From contig NZ_JAHCDD010000009.1 in NCBI RefSeq assembly GCF_018413525.1, positions 1 to 64,000 of the forward strand: a stretch of DNA of 64,000 nucleotides. The letters run 5' to 3'. This DNA comes from Acidovorax sp. CCYZU-2555 (GTDB lineage Bacteria; Pseudomonadota; Gammaproteobacteria; Burkholderiales; Burkholderiaceae_C). The first letter of the stretch is position 1; each line of letters starts with the position of its first letter. Position numbers and translations under genes: made by a program. The notes beneath the pieces were generated by a model that was given only the letters and a program-made list of their open reading frames with translations, was not told the DNA's origin and did no database searches. Below are positions 56,736-64,000 of this stretch, in pieces.

Positions 56736-56846
56736 GGGGCAATGGTAACCAGACGCTGCCAGGAGGCAAGAGCGCAGGTCTTTGGGAATGGGCAGGTATT
56801 TTTACATGCCGGCCAAGGCCATGCAGCACAAGGGTTGCGCATTTCG

Positions 56847-56852
56847 TATAAT
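56847..56852 (+). promoter_or_regulatory. -10 box of the rplM-rpsI operon
   Basis: A perfect TATAAT, 148 nt before the rplM start. A good -35 is not obvious. It begins a long 5' leader. Confidence 0.6.
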
Positions 56853-56896
56853 GGAGAGCTTCGCAGCGATTTTTTGGTCCCGCGGCGGAGTGTTTG

Positions 56897-56957
56897 CAGC
56901 ATGCAATGCTGTGGGCATCGCCACCTAAGAGGCTTCCTTCAGAGAAGCGCCGACCGT
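56897..56957 (+). promoter_or_regulatory. Structured leader of rplM
   Basis: Two stem-loops in the leader: CAGCAT-GCA-ATGCTG (56897-56911) and GGCTTC...GAAGCGCC (about 56931-56951). They might serve as an autoregulatory site for L13, as in other r-protein leaders, but no known class was matched. Confidence 0.4.
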
Positions 56958-56999
56958 GGAAAAGGACCTTCAAACCCTCTTATCGAAAAGAGAAAACTC

Positions 57000-57428
57000 A
57001 TGTCTACATTCAGCGCAAAACCCGCTGAGGTGCAACACGAGTGGTTTGTGATTGACGCCACCGACAAGGTGCTCGGACGGGTAGCCAGCGAAGTTGCCCT
57101 CCGTCTGCGCGGCAAACACAAAGCCATTTACACACCTCACGTTGATACCGGCGACTTCATCGTCATCATCAACGCAGCCCAGCTCAAAGTGACTGGCACC
57201 AAGTCCCTGGACAAGGTGTACTACCGTCATTCCGGCTACCCGGGCGGCATCACTGCCACGAACTTCCGTGATATGCAGTCGAAGCACCCAGGTCGTGCTC
57301 TGGAAAAGGCCGTCAAGGGCATGCTGCCCAAGGGTCCTCTGGGCTACGCCATGATCAAGAAACTCAAGGTGTATGGCGGTGCTGAGCATCCCCACACCGC
57401 ACAGCAGCCCAAAGCGCTGGAAATCTAA
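57000..57428 (+). CDS. rplM: 50S ribosomal protein L13
   Basis: 142 residues, exactly the usual length. Blocks: [50 protein letters not shown]. Binds 23S rRNA in the large subunit. Codon use is biased towards major tRNAs, unlike neighbours. It leads the rplM-rpsI operon with an 11-nt gap to rpsI. Confidence 0.98.
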   Translation: MSTFSAKPAEVQHEWFVIDATDKVLGRVASEVALRLRGKHKAIYTPHVDTGDFIVIINAAQLKVTGTKSLDKVYYRHSGYPGGITATNFRDMQSKHPGRALEKAVKGMLPKGPLGYAMIKKLKVYGGAEHPHTAQQPKALEI

Positions 57429-57439
57429 GGAGCCTTGAG

Positions 57440-57832
57440 ATGATTGGTGATTGGAACAATGGCACAGGCCGTCGCAAATCCAGCGTCGCCCGCGTGTTTC
57501 TGAAAAAAGGTTCCGGCAAGATTACTGTGAATGGCAAAGACATTCAAGAGTACTTCGGCCGCGAAACTTCCATCATGATTGCTAAGCAACCGCTGGCACT
57601 CACGGAAAACCTCGAAGCTTTCGACGTGCAAATCAACGTGCACGGCGGCGGCGAATCCGGCCAGGCCGGTGCTGCCCGTCACGGCATCACGCGCGCCCTG
57701 ATCGACTATGACGCAGGCCTGAAGCCCGTCCTGAGCCAAGCTGGCTTCGTGACGCGCGATGCCCGTGAAGTCGAACGTAAGAAGGTCGGTCTGCGCGGTG
57801 CGCGCCGCGCCAAGCAGTTCTCGAAGCGTTAA
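57440..57832 (+). CDS. rpsI: 30S ribosomal protein S9
   Basis: 130 residues. Blocks: [47 protein letters not shown] and the basic C-terminal [11 protein letters not shown], whose last arginine reaches the P site. An AAGGAGCC ribosome site precedes it. It is the second gene of the rplM operon. Confidence 0.98.
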   Translation: MIGDWNNGTGRRKSSVARVFLKKGSGKITVNGKDIQEYFGRETSIMIAKQPLALTENLEAFDVQINVHGGGESGQAGAARHGITRALIDYDAGLKPVLSQAGFVTRDAREVERKKVGLRGARRAKQFSKR

Positions 57833-57874
57833 GCTCACAGCACTGCAGTCTGCCGGAGTCTCTTCGGCAGGCGC

Positions 57875-57906
57875 AAAAAAAAGCCACCTTCGGGTGGCTT
57901 TTTTAA
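57875..57906 (+). terminator. rplM-rpsI terminator
   Basis: AAAAGCCACC-TTCG-GGTGGCTTTTTT, tetraloop hairpin with T run, 43 nt after rpsI. Confidence 0.95.
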
Positions 57907-57984
57907 TGGGCGTGTCCCTTTGGGCACATGCGCCGCATCGACTTCTAAGCTTCTCTGCCCTGAAAACGCAGGGCGGGAAAAATT

Positions 57985-59514
57985 GTGAAACTCAGCCTCA
58001 AACTCCCCCTGGTCATTGCCGCATCGCTGCTCCTCATGCTGTGCGCCGCGCTGTTCGGCATCTACAACCTGAACCAGTCGCTGGCCACCTATGCGACGAC
58101 GGTCAAGGCCGGTCATGACAGCGAACGCGACGTTGCCGACATGGCGCTGGGGTTCAAGACACAGGTGCAGGAATGGAAGAACGTGCTGGTGCGGGGCAAG
58201 GACCCCAAGGCGCTGGACAGGCACTGGAGTGCATTCAATCAACTTTCGCGCGACGTGGACCAGGGCAGCCGCAAGCTGATCGCGGGCCTGCCCGCCGGTG
58301 AAGCGCGGGTGCTGGTGGAAAAGTTCGCGGCCTCGCATGCAGCGATGGCGCAGAGCTATCAGCGCGGCTTCGAGGCCTTCAAGGCCGCCGATTTCGATCC
58401 CACGGCGGGCGACGCCGCAGTGCAGGGCATAGACCGCGAGCCCGCCAGGCTGCTCGACGAATCCAGGGACAAGATCGCGGCCGACAGCGTCGCGCAGTCG
58501 CTGCGCGCCGACAGCGGCGCGCAACGCGCCAACACCATTTCCCTGGCGCTGATGTTCGTGGTCTTCGGTGCGGGCCTGGGTGCGGGCGTGCTGTTCAGCC
58601 GCACCATCACGCGCCCCATCGGTCGCGCGGTGGAAGTGGCGCGCGCCGTGGCCGCGGGTGATTTGAGCCGGCAGTTCGAGGTGCAGGGCAAGGACGAAAC
58701 CGCGCAGTTGCTGACGGCGCTCCAGCATATGCAGGTCAGCCTGACACGCGTGGTGGGCGAAGTGCGCCAGAGTTCGGAGTCGGTGGCGACGGCGTCTTCG
58801 CAGATTGCCCAGGGCAACAGCGATCTGAGCCAGCGCACCGAGGAGCAGGCGTCGGCGCTGGAAGAGACGGCGGCTTCGATGGAGCAACTCAGCGCCACCG
58901 TCAAACAGAACGCCGACCATGCGCGCCACGCCAATGCGCTGGCGCAGACCGCATCGACGGCGGCCGTGCGCGGCGGAGCGGTGGTGAGTCAGGTCACCGA
59001 GACGATGAAGACGATCAATGACAGCTCCAGGAAGATTACCGACATCATCGGCGTGATCGACAGCATCGCTTTCCAGACGAACATCCTGGCACTGAACGCC
59101 GCGGTCGAGGCGGCGCGCGCCGGCGAGCAGGGCCGGGGCTTCGCGGTGGTCGCCAGCGAGGTGCGCAGCCTCGCGAGCCGCTCGGCCCAGGCCGCCAAGG
59201 AAATCAAGCACCTGATCAGCGCCAGTGTGGAATGTGTCGATCAAGGCAGCGCGCTGGTCGACAGGGCCGGCACCACCATGGACGAAGTCGTCGGCGCGGT
59301 GCAGCGCGTCACGGACATCATGGCCGAGATCAGTTCGGCCAGCGCCGAGCAGAGCACGGGCGTGGCACAGGTCGGTGAAGCCATCATCCAGATGGACCAG
59401 GTCACGCAGCAGAATGCCGCGCTGGTCGAGGAAAGTGCCGCGGCCGCGGCCAGCATGCAGGCGCAGGCCCAGCAACTGGTGCGGGCGGTGGCGGCCTTCA
59501 AGCTCGCACATTGA
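57985..59514 (+). CDS. Methyl-accepting chemotaxis protein
   Basis: 509 residues. First helix ~7-27, periplasmic four-helix-type sensor ~30-184, second helix ~187-207, HAMP domain after it ([29 protein letters not shown]), then the signalling domain with the hairpin tip [35 protein letters not shown]. No CheR-binding pentapeptide at the C-terminus (ends FKLAH). The start codon is GTG (57985). No che genes are close by. The ligand is unknown. Confidence 0.94.
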   Translation: MKLSLKLPLVIAASLLLMLCAALFGIYNLNQSLATYATTVKAGHDSERDVADMALGFKTQVQEWKNVLVRGKDPKALDRHWSAFNQLSRDVDQGSRKLIAGLPAGEARVLVEKFAASHAAMAQSYQRGFEAFKAADFDPTAGDAAVQGIDREPARLLDESRDKIAADSVAQSLRADSGAQRANTISLALMFVVFGAGLGAGVLFSRTITRPIGRAVEVARAVAAGDLSRQFEVQGKDETAQLLTALQHMQVSLTRVVGEVRQSSESVATASSQIAQGNSDLSQRTEEQASALEETAASMEQLSATVKQNADHARHANALAQTASTAAVRGGAVVSQVTETMKTINDSSRKITDIIGVIDSIAFQTNILALNAAVEAARAGEQGRGFAVVASEVRSLASRSAQAAKEIKHLISASVECVDQGSALVDRAGTTMDEVVGAVQRVTDIMAEISSASAEQSTGVAQVGEAIIQMDQVTQQNAALVEESAAAAASMQAQAQQLVRAVAAFKLAH

Positions 59515-59650
59515 CGCTGCGGGCGCGCTGCGCTGGAACGCATCTGTGGGTAAAGGCCCCACTTGCATTGGCGGCAAGCACGGGAGGGTCCGAATTCCCG
59601 AGCGATTTGCAGTACCATTTCCCTCAAACCTTGAATATCGGAGTACCCAC

Positions 59651-60016
59651 ATGAGCGCCGTTGCAGAAAACATCCAGAGCGAAATGCCTTCTCCCATCGT
59701 CTTCACCGATAGCGCGGCGGCGAAAGTGGCAGATCTGATCGCCGAAGAAGGCAATCCTGAGTTGAAGCTGCGCGTGTTCGTGCAAGGCGGCGGCTGCTCG
59801 GGTTTCCAGTACGGTTTCACATTCGATGAAATCACCAACGAAGACGACACCACCATGACCAAGCATGGCGTGTCGCTGCTGATCGACGCCATGAGCTACC
59901 AGTACCTGGTGGGCGCCGAGATCGACTACAAGGAAGACCTGCAGGGCGCGCAGTTCGTGATCAAGAACCCGAACGCCACCACCACCTGCGGCTGCGGCTC
60001 GAGCTTCTCGGCCTGA
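59651..60016 (+). CDS. erpA: Iron-sulfur cluster insertion protein ErpA
   Basis: 121 residues, A-type carrier. The three conserved cysteines are in [11 protein letters not shown] and the C-terminal CGCGSSF. Carries Fe-S clusters to target enzymes. The longer open frame begins inside the chemoreceptor and is rejected; the ATG follows CGGAGTACC. It has its own promoter region (59515-59650), where no clear IscR site was seen. Confidence 0.95.
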   Translation: MSAVAENIQSEMPSPIVFTDSAAAKVADLIAEEGNPELKLRVFVQGGGCSGFQYGFTFDEITNEDDTTMTKHGVSLLIDAMSYQYLVGAEIDYKEDLQGAQFVIKNPNATTTCGCGSSFSA

Positions 60017-60065
60017 GCGATACACATTAGCCTTGGACTCCGTGCACCTGCGGAGTCCTCTGCCC

Positions 60066-60090
60066 AGCCGCCTGCCAGGCGGCTTTTTTA
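60066..60090 (+). terminator. erpA terminator
   Basis: GCCGCCTG-CCAGGCGGC followed by six T, 50 nt after erpA. Confidence 0.92.
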
Positions 60091-60122
60091 TGCCCGTTTG
60101 TTGGCTGCCTTGACGCTTTCCC

Positions 60123-61502
60123 ATGACGCTCGCCCGCTCGAATTCCGTACTGCTGTGGCTGGTCGCCATCGGCTTCTTCATGCAGACGCTGGATGCGACC
60201 ATCGTCAACACGGCCTTGCCGACCATGGCCGCGGCTCTGGGCGAAAGCCCGCTGCGCATGCAGTCGGTGATCGTCGCCTATTCGCTGACCATGGCGATGG
60301 TCATTCCGGCCTCGGGCTGGGTCGCTGACCGGTTTGGCACGCGCCGCGTCTATCTGCTGGCGATCGCGCTGTTCGTGCTGGGATCGGTGCTGTGCGCGCT
60401 CGCCGCGAGCTTGAACCAGCTGGTGCTGGCGCGCATCATTCAGGGCTGCGGCGGCGCGCTGCTGATGCCCGTGGGGCGGCTGGCCGTGCTGCGCGCCTTT
60501 CCGCGCGAGCAGTTCCTGCGCGCCATGAGCTTCGTCACGCTGCCCGGCCTGATCGGGCCGCTGGTGGGCCCCACGCTGGGCGGCTGGATGGTCGAGTATG
60601 CGACCTGGCACTGGATCTTCCTGGTCAATGTGCCCGTGGGCGCGATCGGACTGCTGGCCACGCTGCGCTTCATGCCCGACTCCTTGCTGCTGCGCCTGAA
60701 GCGCTTCGATGTCGCAGGCTATGCGCTGCTGGCGTTCGGCATGGTGGCGGTGTCGCTGTCGCTCGAAGGGCTGCACTTCATGGGCGCGGCCGGTGCCGGC
60801 GCGCTGCTGTTGTCCGGCCTGGCGAGCCTGCTGGTCTATTGGTGGCATGCGCGGCGCCGGCCCGATCCGCTGTTCGCGCCCGAGCTGTTCGCGGTGCGCA
60901 GCCTGCGCGTGGGCCTGCTGGGCAATCTGTTCACGCGTCTGGGAAGCTCCAGCATTCCGTTTCTGATTCCGCTGGTGCTGCAGGTCTGCATAGGCCTGTC
61001 GCCCATGCAGGCCGGCATGATGATGCTGCCCACGGTGCTGGCCAGCATGCTGGTCAAGCCGGTGGGCACGCGGCTGATCCAGCGCTGGGGCTACCGGCGC
61101 ACGCTGGTCGTGAACACCGGCGTGCTGGCCGTGATGATCGCGAGCTTTGCGCTGATCACGCCCGAGCAGCCGTTCTGGCTGCGTGTCGCGCAGCTGCTGG
61201 TGTTCGGCGCGAGCAATTCCATGCAGTTCATGGGCATGAACTCGGTCACGCTCAAGGACCTCGAAGCGGAGTACGCAAGCAGCGGCAACAGTCTGCTGTC
61301 GATGGTGCAGATGTTGGCCATGGGCATGGGTGTGGCGGTCGCGGGCGCGGTGCTCGCGGGCTTTCACGCGCTCTGGGGCCAGGCCGGCACGGCGGGCAGC
61401 CTGCCGGCATTCCAGGCGACTTTCATCTGCATGGGCGTGATGACGTTGTTTTCAGCGTCGATTTTCACGCGGCTTGATCCGCTGCTGCCCCGGTCCCGCT
61501 AG
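60123..61502 (+). CDS. mdtD: DHA2-family multidrug efflux MFS transporter (MdtD-like)
   Basis: 459 residues, about 14 helices. Blocks: FFMQTLDATIVNTALPTMAAAL (family motif at helix 1), GWVADRFGTRRVYLLAIALF (motif A), RIIQGCGGALLMPVGRLAVLR and LPGLIGPLVGPTLGGWMVEY (motif C). Close to E. coli MdtD/YegB in layout. Drug/proton antiport across the inner membrane is inferred. No outer-membrane or adaptor partner is near. Its TAG stop overlaps the anmK stop in a shared CTAG. Confidence 0.88.
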   Translation: MTLARSNSVLLWLVAIGFFMQTLDATIVNTALPTMAAALGESPLRMQSVIVAYSLTMAMVIPASGWVADRFGTRRVYLLAIALFVLGSVLCALAASLNQLVLARIIQGCGGALLMPVGRLAVLRAFPREQFLRAMSFVTLPGLIGPLVGPTLGGWMVEYATWHWIFLVNVPVGAIGLLATLRFMPDSLLLRLKRFDVAGYALLAFGMVAVSLSLEGLHFMGAAGAGALLLSGLASLLVYWWHARRRPDPLFAPELFAVRSLRVGLLGNLFTRLGSSSIPFLIPLVLQVCIGLSPMQAGMMMLPTVLASMLVKPVGTRLIQRWGYRRTLVVNTGVLAVMIASFALITPEQPFWLRVAQLLVFGASNSMQFMGMNSVTLKDLEAEYASSGNSLLSMVQMLAMGMGVAVAGAVLAGFHALWGQAGTAGSLPAFQATFICMGVMTLFSASIFTRLDPLLPRSR

Positions 61503-62626
61503 GCCGGGTAGATCGCGCCCAATACGCGCGGCCCGCGTGCGCCGGTCACGCGCGCGAGATTGCCCGGCAGGCCCCGCAGCGTCTGGCGCGCGAGCCAGGC
61601 GAAAGCCGTGGCTTCCACTTGCAATGGCGGCAGGCCGCTGGCCGTGGTGCTTTGCACCTGCATGCCGGGCAGCAGGGCCGTGATGCGCGCCATCAGATGG
61701 CCGTTGAGCGCGCCGCCGCCGCAGACCAGCAGTTGTGTCGCCTCCCGGCCCCAGCGCAGCGCTGCGTCGGCGCAGGCGCGCGCGGTGAACTCGGTCAGCG
61801 TGGCCTGCACGTCTTCGGCGCGGGTGTCGACAGGCAACGTGCCAAGCACCTGTTGCATCCAGTCCAGGCTGAACAGATCGCGGCCCGTGCTCTTGGGCGG
61901 CGGCTGCTGCAGAAAAGGCTCGTCGAGCAGCTGCTGCAGCAGCGCGGGCAGCACGCTGCCGCTGGCCGCCCAGGCGCCATCGTCGTCATAGGCCTTGCCG
62001 GTGTGGCGCTGGCACCAGGCGTCCATGAGGGCATTGCCCGGGCCGCAATCGAAGCCGCTGACCTCTTCATCGGCGGGCAGCACGCTGATATTGGAAATTC
62101 CGCCGATGTTGAGCGCCAGCAGCGTCTGTCCGGCGCGGCCGAACACGCTCTGGTGGAAGGCCGGCACCAGCGGCGCGCCCTGGCCGCCCGCGGCGACGTC
62201 GCGGCTGCGGAAATCGGCGACGACGCTGATGCCGCAGCGCTCGGCCAGCAGCGCCGGGTTGTTGAGCTGCAGCGTATAGCCCGTGCCGTCGAACATCTGC
62301 GGGCGGTGGCGCACGGTCTGGCCGTGGGCGCCTATCGCCTGCACCGCATGTGCGGGCAGGCCCGCGCGCTGCAGCAGTTGCTCCACCACGTCGGCATAGC
62401 ATGCGACCAGGGCGTTGGCCGCGAGCGCCGCGCGGTGCAGCTCGTTGTCGCCTGCGGCATTGAGCGCCAGCAGCTCGGCGCGCAGTCCGACATCGAAGCC
62501 GCAGCTCGCATGCTGCAATACATGTGTGTGGCCCTGGAAGTCGACCAGCACCCCGTCAACGCCATCGAGCGAGGTGCCCGACATCAGGCCGATATAGAGA
62601 TCCGGGTTGGGGGCAGCAGAGGTCAT
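61499..62626 (-). CDS. anmK: Anhydro-N-acetylmuramic acid kinase
   Basis: 375 residues. Phosphorylates and opens 1,6-anhydro-MurNAc in peptidoglycan recycling. Motifs: YIGLMSGTSLDGVDGVLVDF, AIGAHGQTVRHRP, LNIGGISNISVL, FDCGPGNALMDAWC and LLVCGGGALNGHL. It follows an M23 peptidase gene on the same strand, with a terminator in between, a common pairing of wall-active genes. Confidence 0.95.
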   Translation of the reverse strand: MTSAAPNPDLYIGLMSGTSLDGVDGVLVDFQGHTHVLQHASCGFDVGLRAELLALNAAGDNELHRAALAANALVACYADVVEQLLQRAGLPAHAVQAIGAHGQTVRHRPQMFDGTGYTLQLNNPALLAERCGISVVADFRSRDVAAGGQGAPLVPAFHQSVFGRAGQTLLALNIGGISNISVLPADEEVSGFDCGPGNALMDAWCQRHTGKAYDDDGAWAASGSVLPALLQQLLDEPFLQQPPPKSTGRDLFSLDWMQQVLGTLPVDTRAEDVQATLTEFTARACADAALRWGREATQLLVCGGGALNGHLMARITALLPGMQVQSTTASGLPPLQVEATAFAWLARQTLRGLPGNLARVTGARGPRVLGAIYPA

Positions 62627-62664
62627 GGGGCCATGTTAGCGGCGTGGTGCACCGCAGACATGAA

Positions 62665-62688
62665 AAAAGCCGCTTTGCAGCGGCTTTT
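62665..62688 (-). terminator. Terminator after the M23 peptidase gene
   Basis: AAAAGCCGC-TTTGCA-GCGGCTTTT; on the minus strand it ends in a T run (A run 62663-62668 on plus). It lies between the peptidase stop and the anmK start. Confidence 0.85.
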
Positions 62689-62709
62689 CGGGGGGAGGCA
62701 GGTGGGGGC

Positions 62710-64000
62710 TTATTCAGCGCTGGCCAGGGTCTGGCCGGCGGAGTCGAGGGCCATGCGCATTTGCTCGGCCTTGCGGTTGAAGACTGCGCGCGACGCGGTA
62801 GACACCGGGCGTGCTGCCTGGGCCTTGCCGATGACGGTCAGCGGGTCCTGGGCCTGGCCATTCACGCGCACTTCAAAGTGCAGGTGGGGGCCCGTGGCCC
62901 AACCGGTGGAGCCGACGGCGCCAATGGTCGCGCCTTGCTCGACGCGCGCGCCCTTGCGCACGTCCATGCGGCTCAGGTGGGCGTACACAGTCACGTTGTT
63001 GTCGGGGTGCTTGACGAAGATCACGTTGCCGTAACCGTTTTGCACGCCCGAAAATTCCACCACGCCATCGGCCACGCTGCGGACTGCCGTGCCCGTGGGG
63101 GCCGCGAAGTCGGTGCCGCTGTGCGCGCGCCAGGTCTTCTGGATAGGGTGGAAACGCATGGCGAAGCCGCTGCTCACGCGCGAGAATGCCAGAGGTGCCG
63201 AGAGGTAGGAGCGTTCGAGGCTGGAGCCGTCGAGGCCGTAGTAGGCGCCCTTGGTGCCGGGTTCCTGGAACCACATGGCCTGGTGCACATCGCCATTGTT
63301 GTGGAATTCAGCGCTCAGCAGACGGCCGCTGCGCAGGGGCTCGCCATCGGCTTCCAGCGTTTCGTAGACCAGGGTGAAGCGGTCGTTCTTGCGCAGCGAA
63401 CGGCGGAAGTCGATCTTGCCGTTGAAGACTTCGGCCAGCTGTGTGGCAACGGCGTCGGGAATGTTGGAGGCATCGGTCGCGGCGAACAGCGAGCTTTGGA
63501 TCACGCCGCCCGCGAGGCGGTTGTTCGACACCAGATCGCCGGTTTCGAGGCGGGTGACGAAACCCTTGTCCTTGCGTTCGACGACCAGGCGCTGGAACTT
63601 GGTGCTGTCGTCATCGGGCGCCCAGCGAGCGGTCAGGCGCGTCAATTGGTGGTCGTTCGTGGCTTCTGCCGACACCAGACGGCCGCCGCGAGCGAGCAGG
63701 TGCTGGCGCACCTGATCATTGCTGCGCAGGTAGGCCGAGGCCTGGGGGTCGGCAACGCCCAGGCGCTGCAGCAGCGCTTCGGCGTTATCGTTGCTGCGCG
63801 ACAGGTCGGAGCGGTAGAGCGCGAAATCCTGCAGCTCGGTCAGCTCGACCAGGGGGGTGTCGTCGGCCAGCGAGGCCACTTGTTGGGTCAGGGTGCGAAC
63901 CGGCAGGTCGGCGGGATCGGGTCCCAGCGACGCGACGGCGAAGGCACCACCACCACCGGTCAGCAACACGGCAGCCAGCGCGGCGGTAACACGCTTGGGG
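62710..64000 (-). CDS. M23-family peptidoglycan endopeptidase (partial, 5' end outside)
   Basis: About 430 residues visible. The frame continues past the window end, reading PKRVTAALAAVLLTGGGGAFAVASL upstream of the first visible ATG-like start, so the true start is beyond 64000. That segment is probably the membrane anchor or signal. The C-terminal LytM domain is complete: HSGTDFAAPTGTAVRSVADGVVEF (zinc His and Asp) and GWATGPHLHFEVRV (HxH). A middle OapA/Csd3-like region precedes it. It cuts cross-links in the cell wall. Confidence 0.93.
   Translation of the reverse strand, partial: PKRVTAALAAVLLTGGGGAFAVASLGPDPADLPVRTLTQQVASLADDTPLVELTELQDFALYRSDLSRSNDNAEALLQRLGVADPQASAYLRSNDQVRQHLLARGGRLVSAEATNDHQLTRLTARWAPDDDSTKFQRLVVERKDKGFVTRLETGDLVSNNRLAGGVIQSSLFAATDASNIPDAVATQLAEVFNGKIDFRRSLRKNDRFTLVYETLEADGEPLRSGRLLSAEFHNNGDVHQAMWFQEPGTKGAYYGLDGSSLERSYLSAPLAFSRVSSGFAMRFHPIQKTWRAHSGTDFAAPTGTAVRSVADGVVEFSGVQNGYGNVIFVKHPDNNVTVYAHLSRMDVRKGARVEQGATIGAVGSTGWATGPHLHFEVRVNGQAQDPLTVIGKAQAARPVSTASRAVFNRKAEQMRMALDSAGQTLASAE

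Noticed and set aside
1-64000. CRISPR arrays, insertion sequences, prophage or tRNA genes
   Set aside because: None were seen on reading: no regular repeat-spacer series, transposase, integrase or cloverleaf pattern.

Overview
The window looks like a piece of the chromosome of a betaproteobacterium of the family Comamonadaceae (Acidovorax/Comamonas/Delftia-like). The evidence is high GC with strong GC3 bias, a Bug-type tricarboxylate binding protein, a Burkholderiales-type porin, an SAH riboswitch in front of ahcY, a double-length UvrA, and Comamonadaceae-style intergenic palindromes. No taxonomic search was run. Genes are dense. I see no insertion sequence, prophage, CRISPR array or tRNA.

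Layout. 1-260: tail of an rRNA operon (5S rRNA and terminator). 434-2311 (minus): a KaiC-like double-ATPase protein followed by a single-domain response regulator. 2494-25535: a leucine/isovalerate (liu) catabolic region. The MerR regulator LiuR lies between two matching palindromes and faces an MBL-fold hydrolase. Then come isovaleryl-CoA dehydrogenase, beta-carbonic anhydrase, AceK, a thiolase, an FMN flavoprotein, an SDR and a second acyl-CoA dehydrogenase. About 6.2 kb of mixed genes (YetF/DUF421, DUF4197, YchJ-like, HAD phosphatase, GST, AraC regulator, CPA1 antiporter) separates these from methylcrotonyl-CoA carboxylase beta, methylglutaconyl-CoA hydratase, carboxylase alpha, a GhrA-type reductase, HMG-CoA lyase, a DUF1289 protein and a DsbA-like isomerase. 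Together these take isovaleryl-CoA to acetyl-CoA plus acetoacetate. Carbonic anhydrase can supply bicarbonate to the carboxylase, and AceK can adjust the glyoxylate bypass when acetyl-CoA is the main carbon input.

25722-35202: an MHS-family transporter with an unusual periplasmic insertion, a major porin, and a 1996-residue UvrA paralogue with a LexA-type box upstream and a tiny Cys-rich protein coupled downstream. 35207-39036: a LysR regulator divergent from a Bug binding protein, then an oligogalacturonate-lyase-like beta-propeller protein and a small secreted four-Cys protein behind a strong hairpin. 39136-41055: a secreted DUF3857/transglutaminase protein in a more AT-rich patch. 41344-44368 (minus): a complete TRAP transporter (dctP, dctQ, dctM). 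44547-46990 (minus): prfC and a HAD hydrolase.

47346-50239: the most unusual module, an internally duplicated protein resembling helical iron-dependent (heme-oxygenase-like) oxidases, translationally coupled to a cytochrome P450. An MFS transporter follows. 51620-54983: SAH riboswitch, ahcY, tlyA, metF (methyl-cycle operon). 55037-64000: RlpA, RlmJ, ribosomal proteins L13/S9, a chemoreceptor, ErpA, an MdtD-like exporter, AnmK, and an M23 peptidase cut by the window end.
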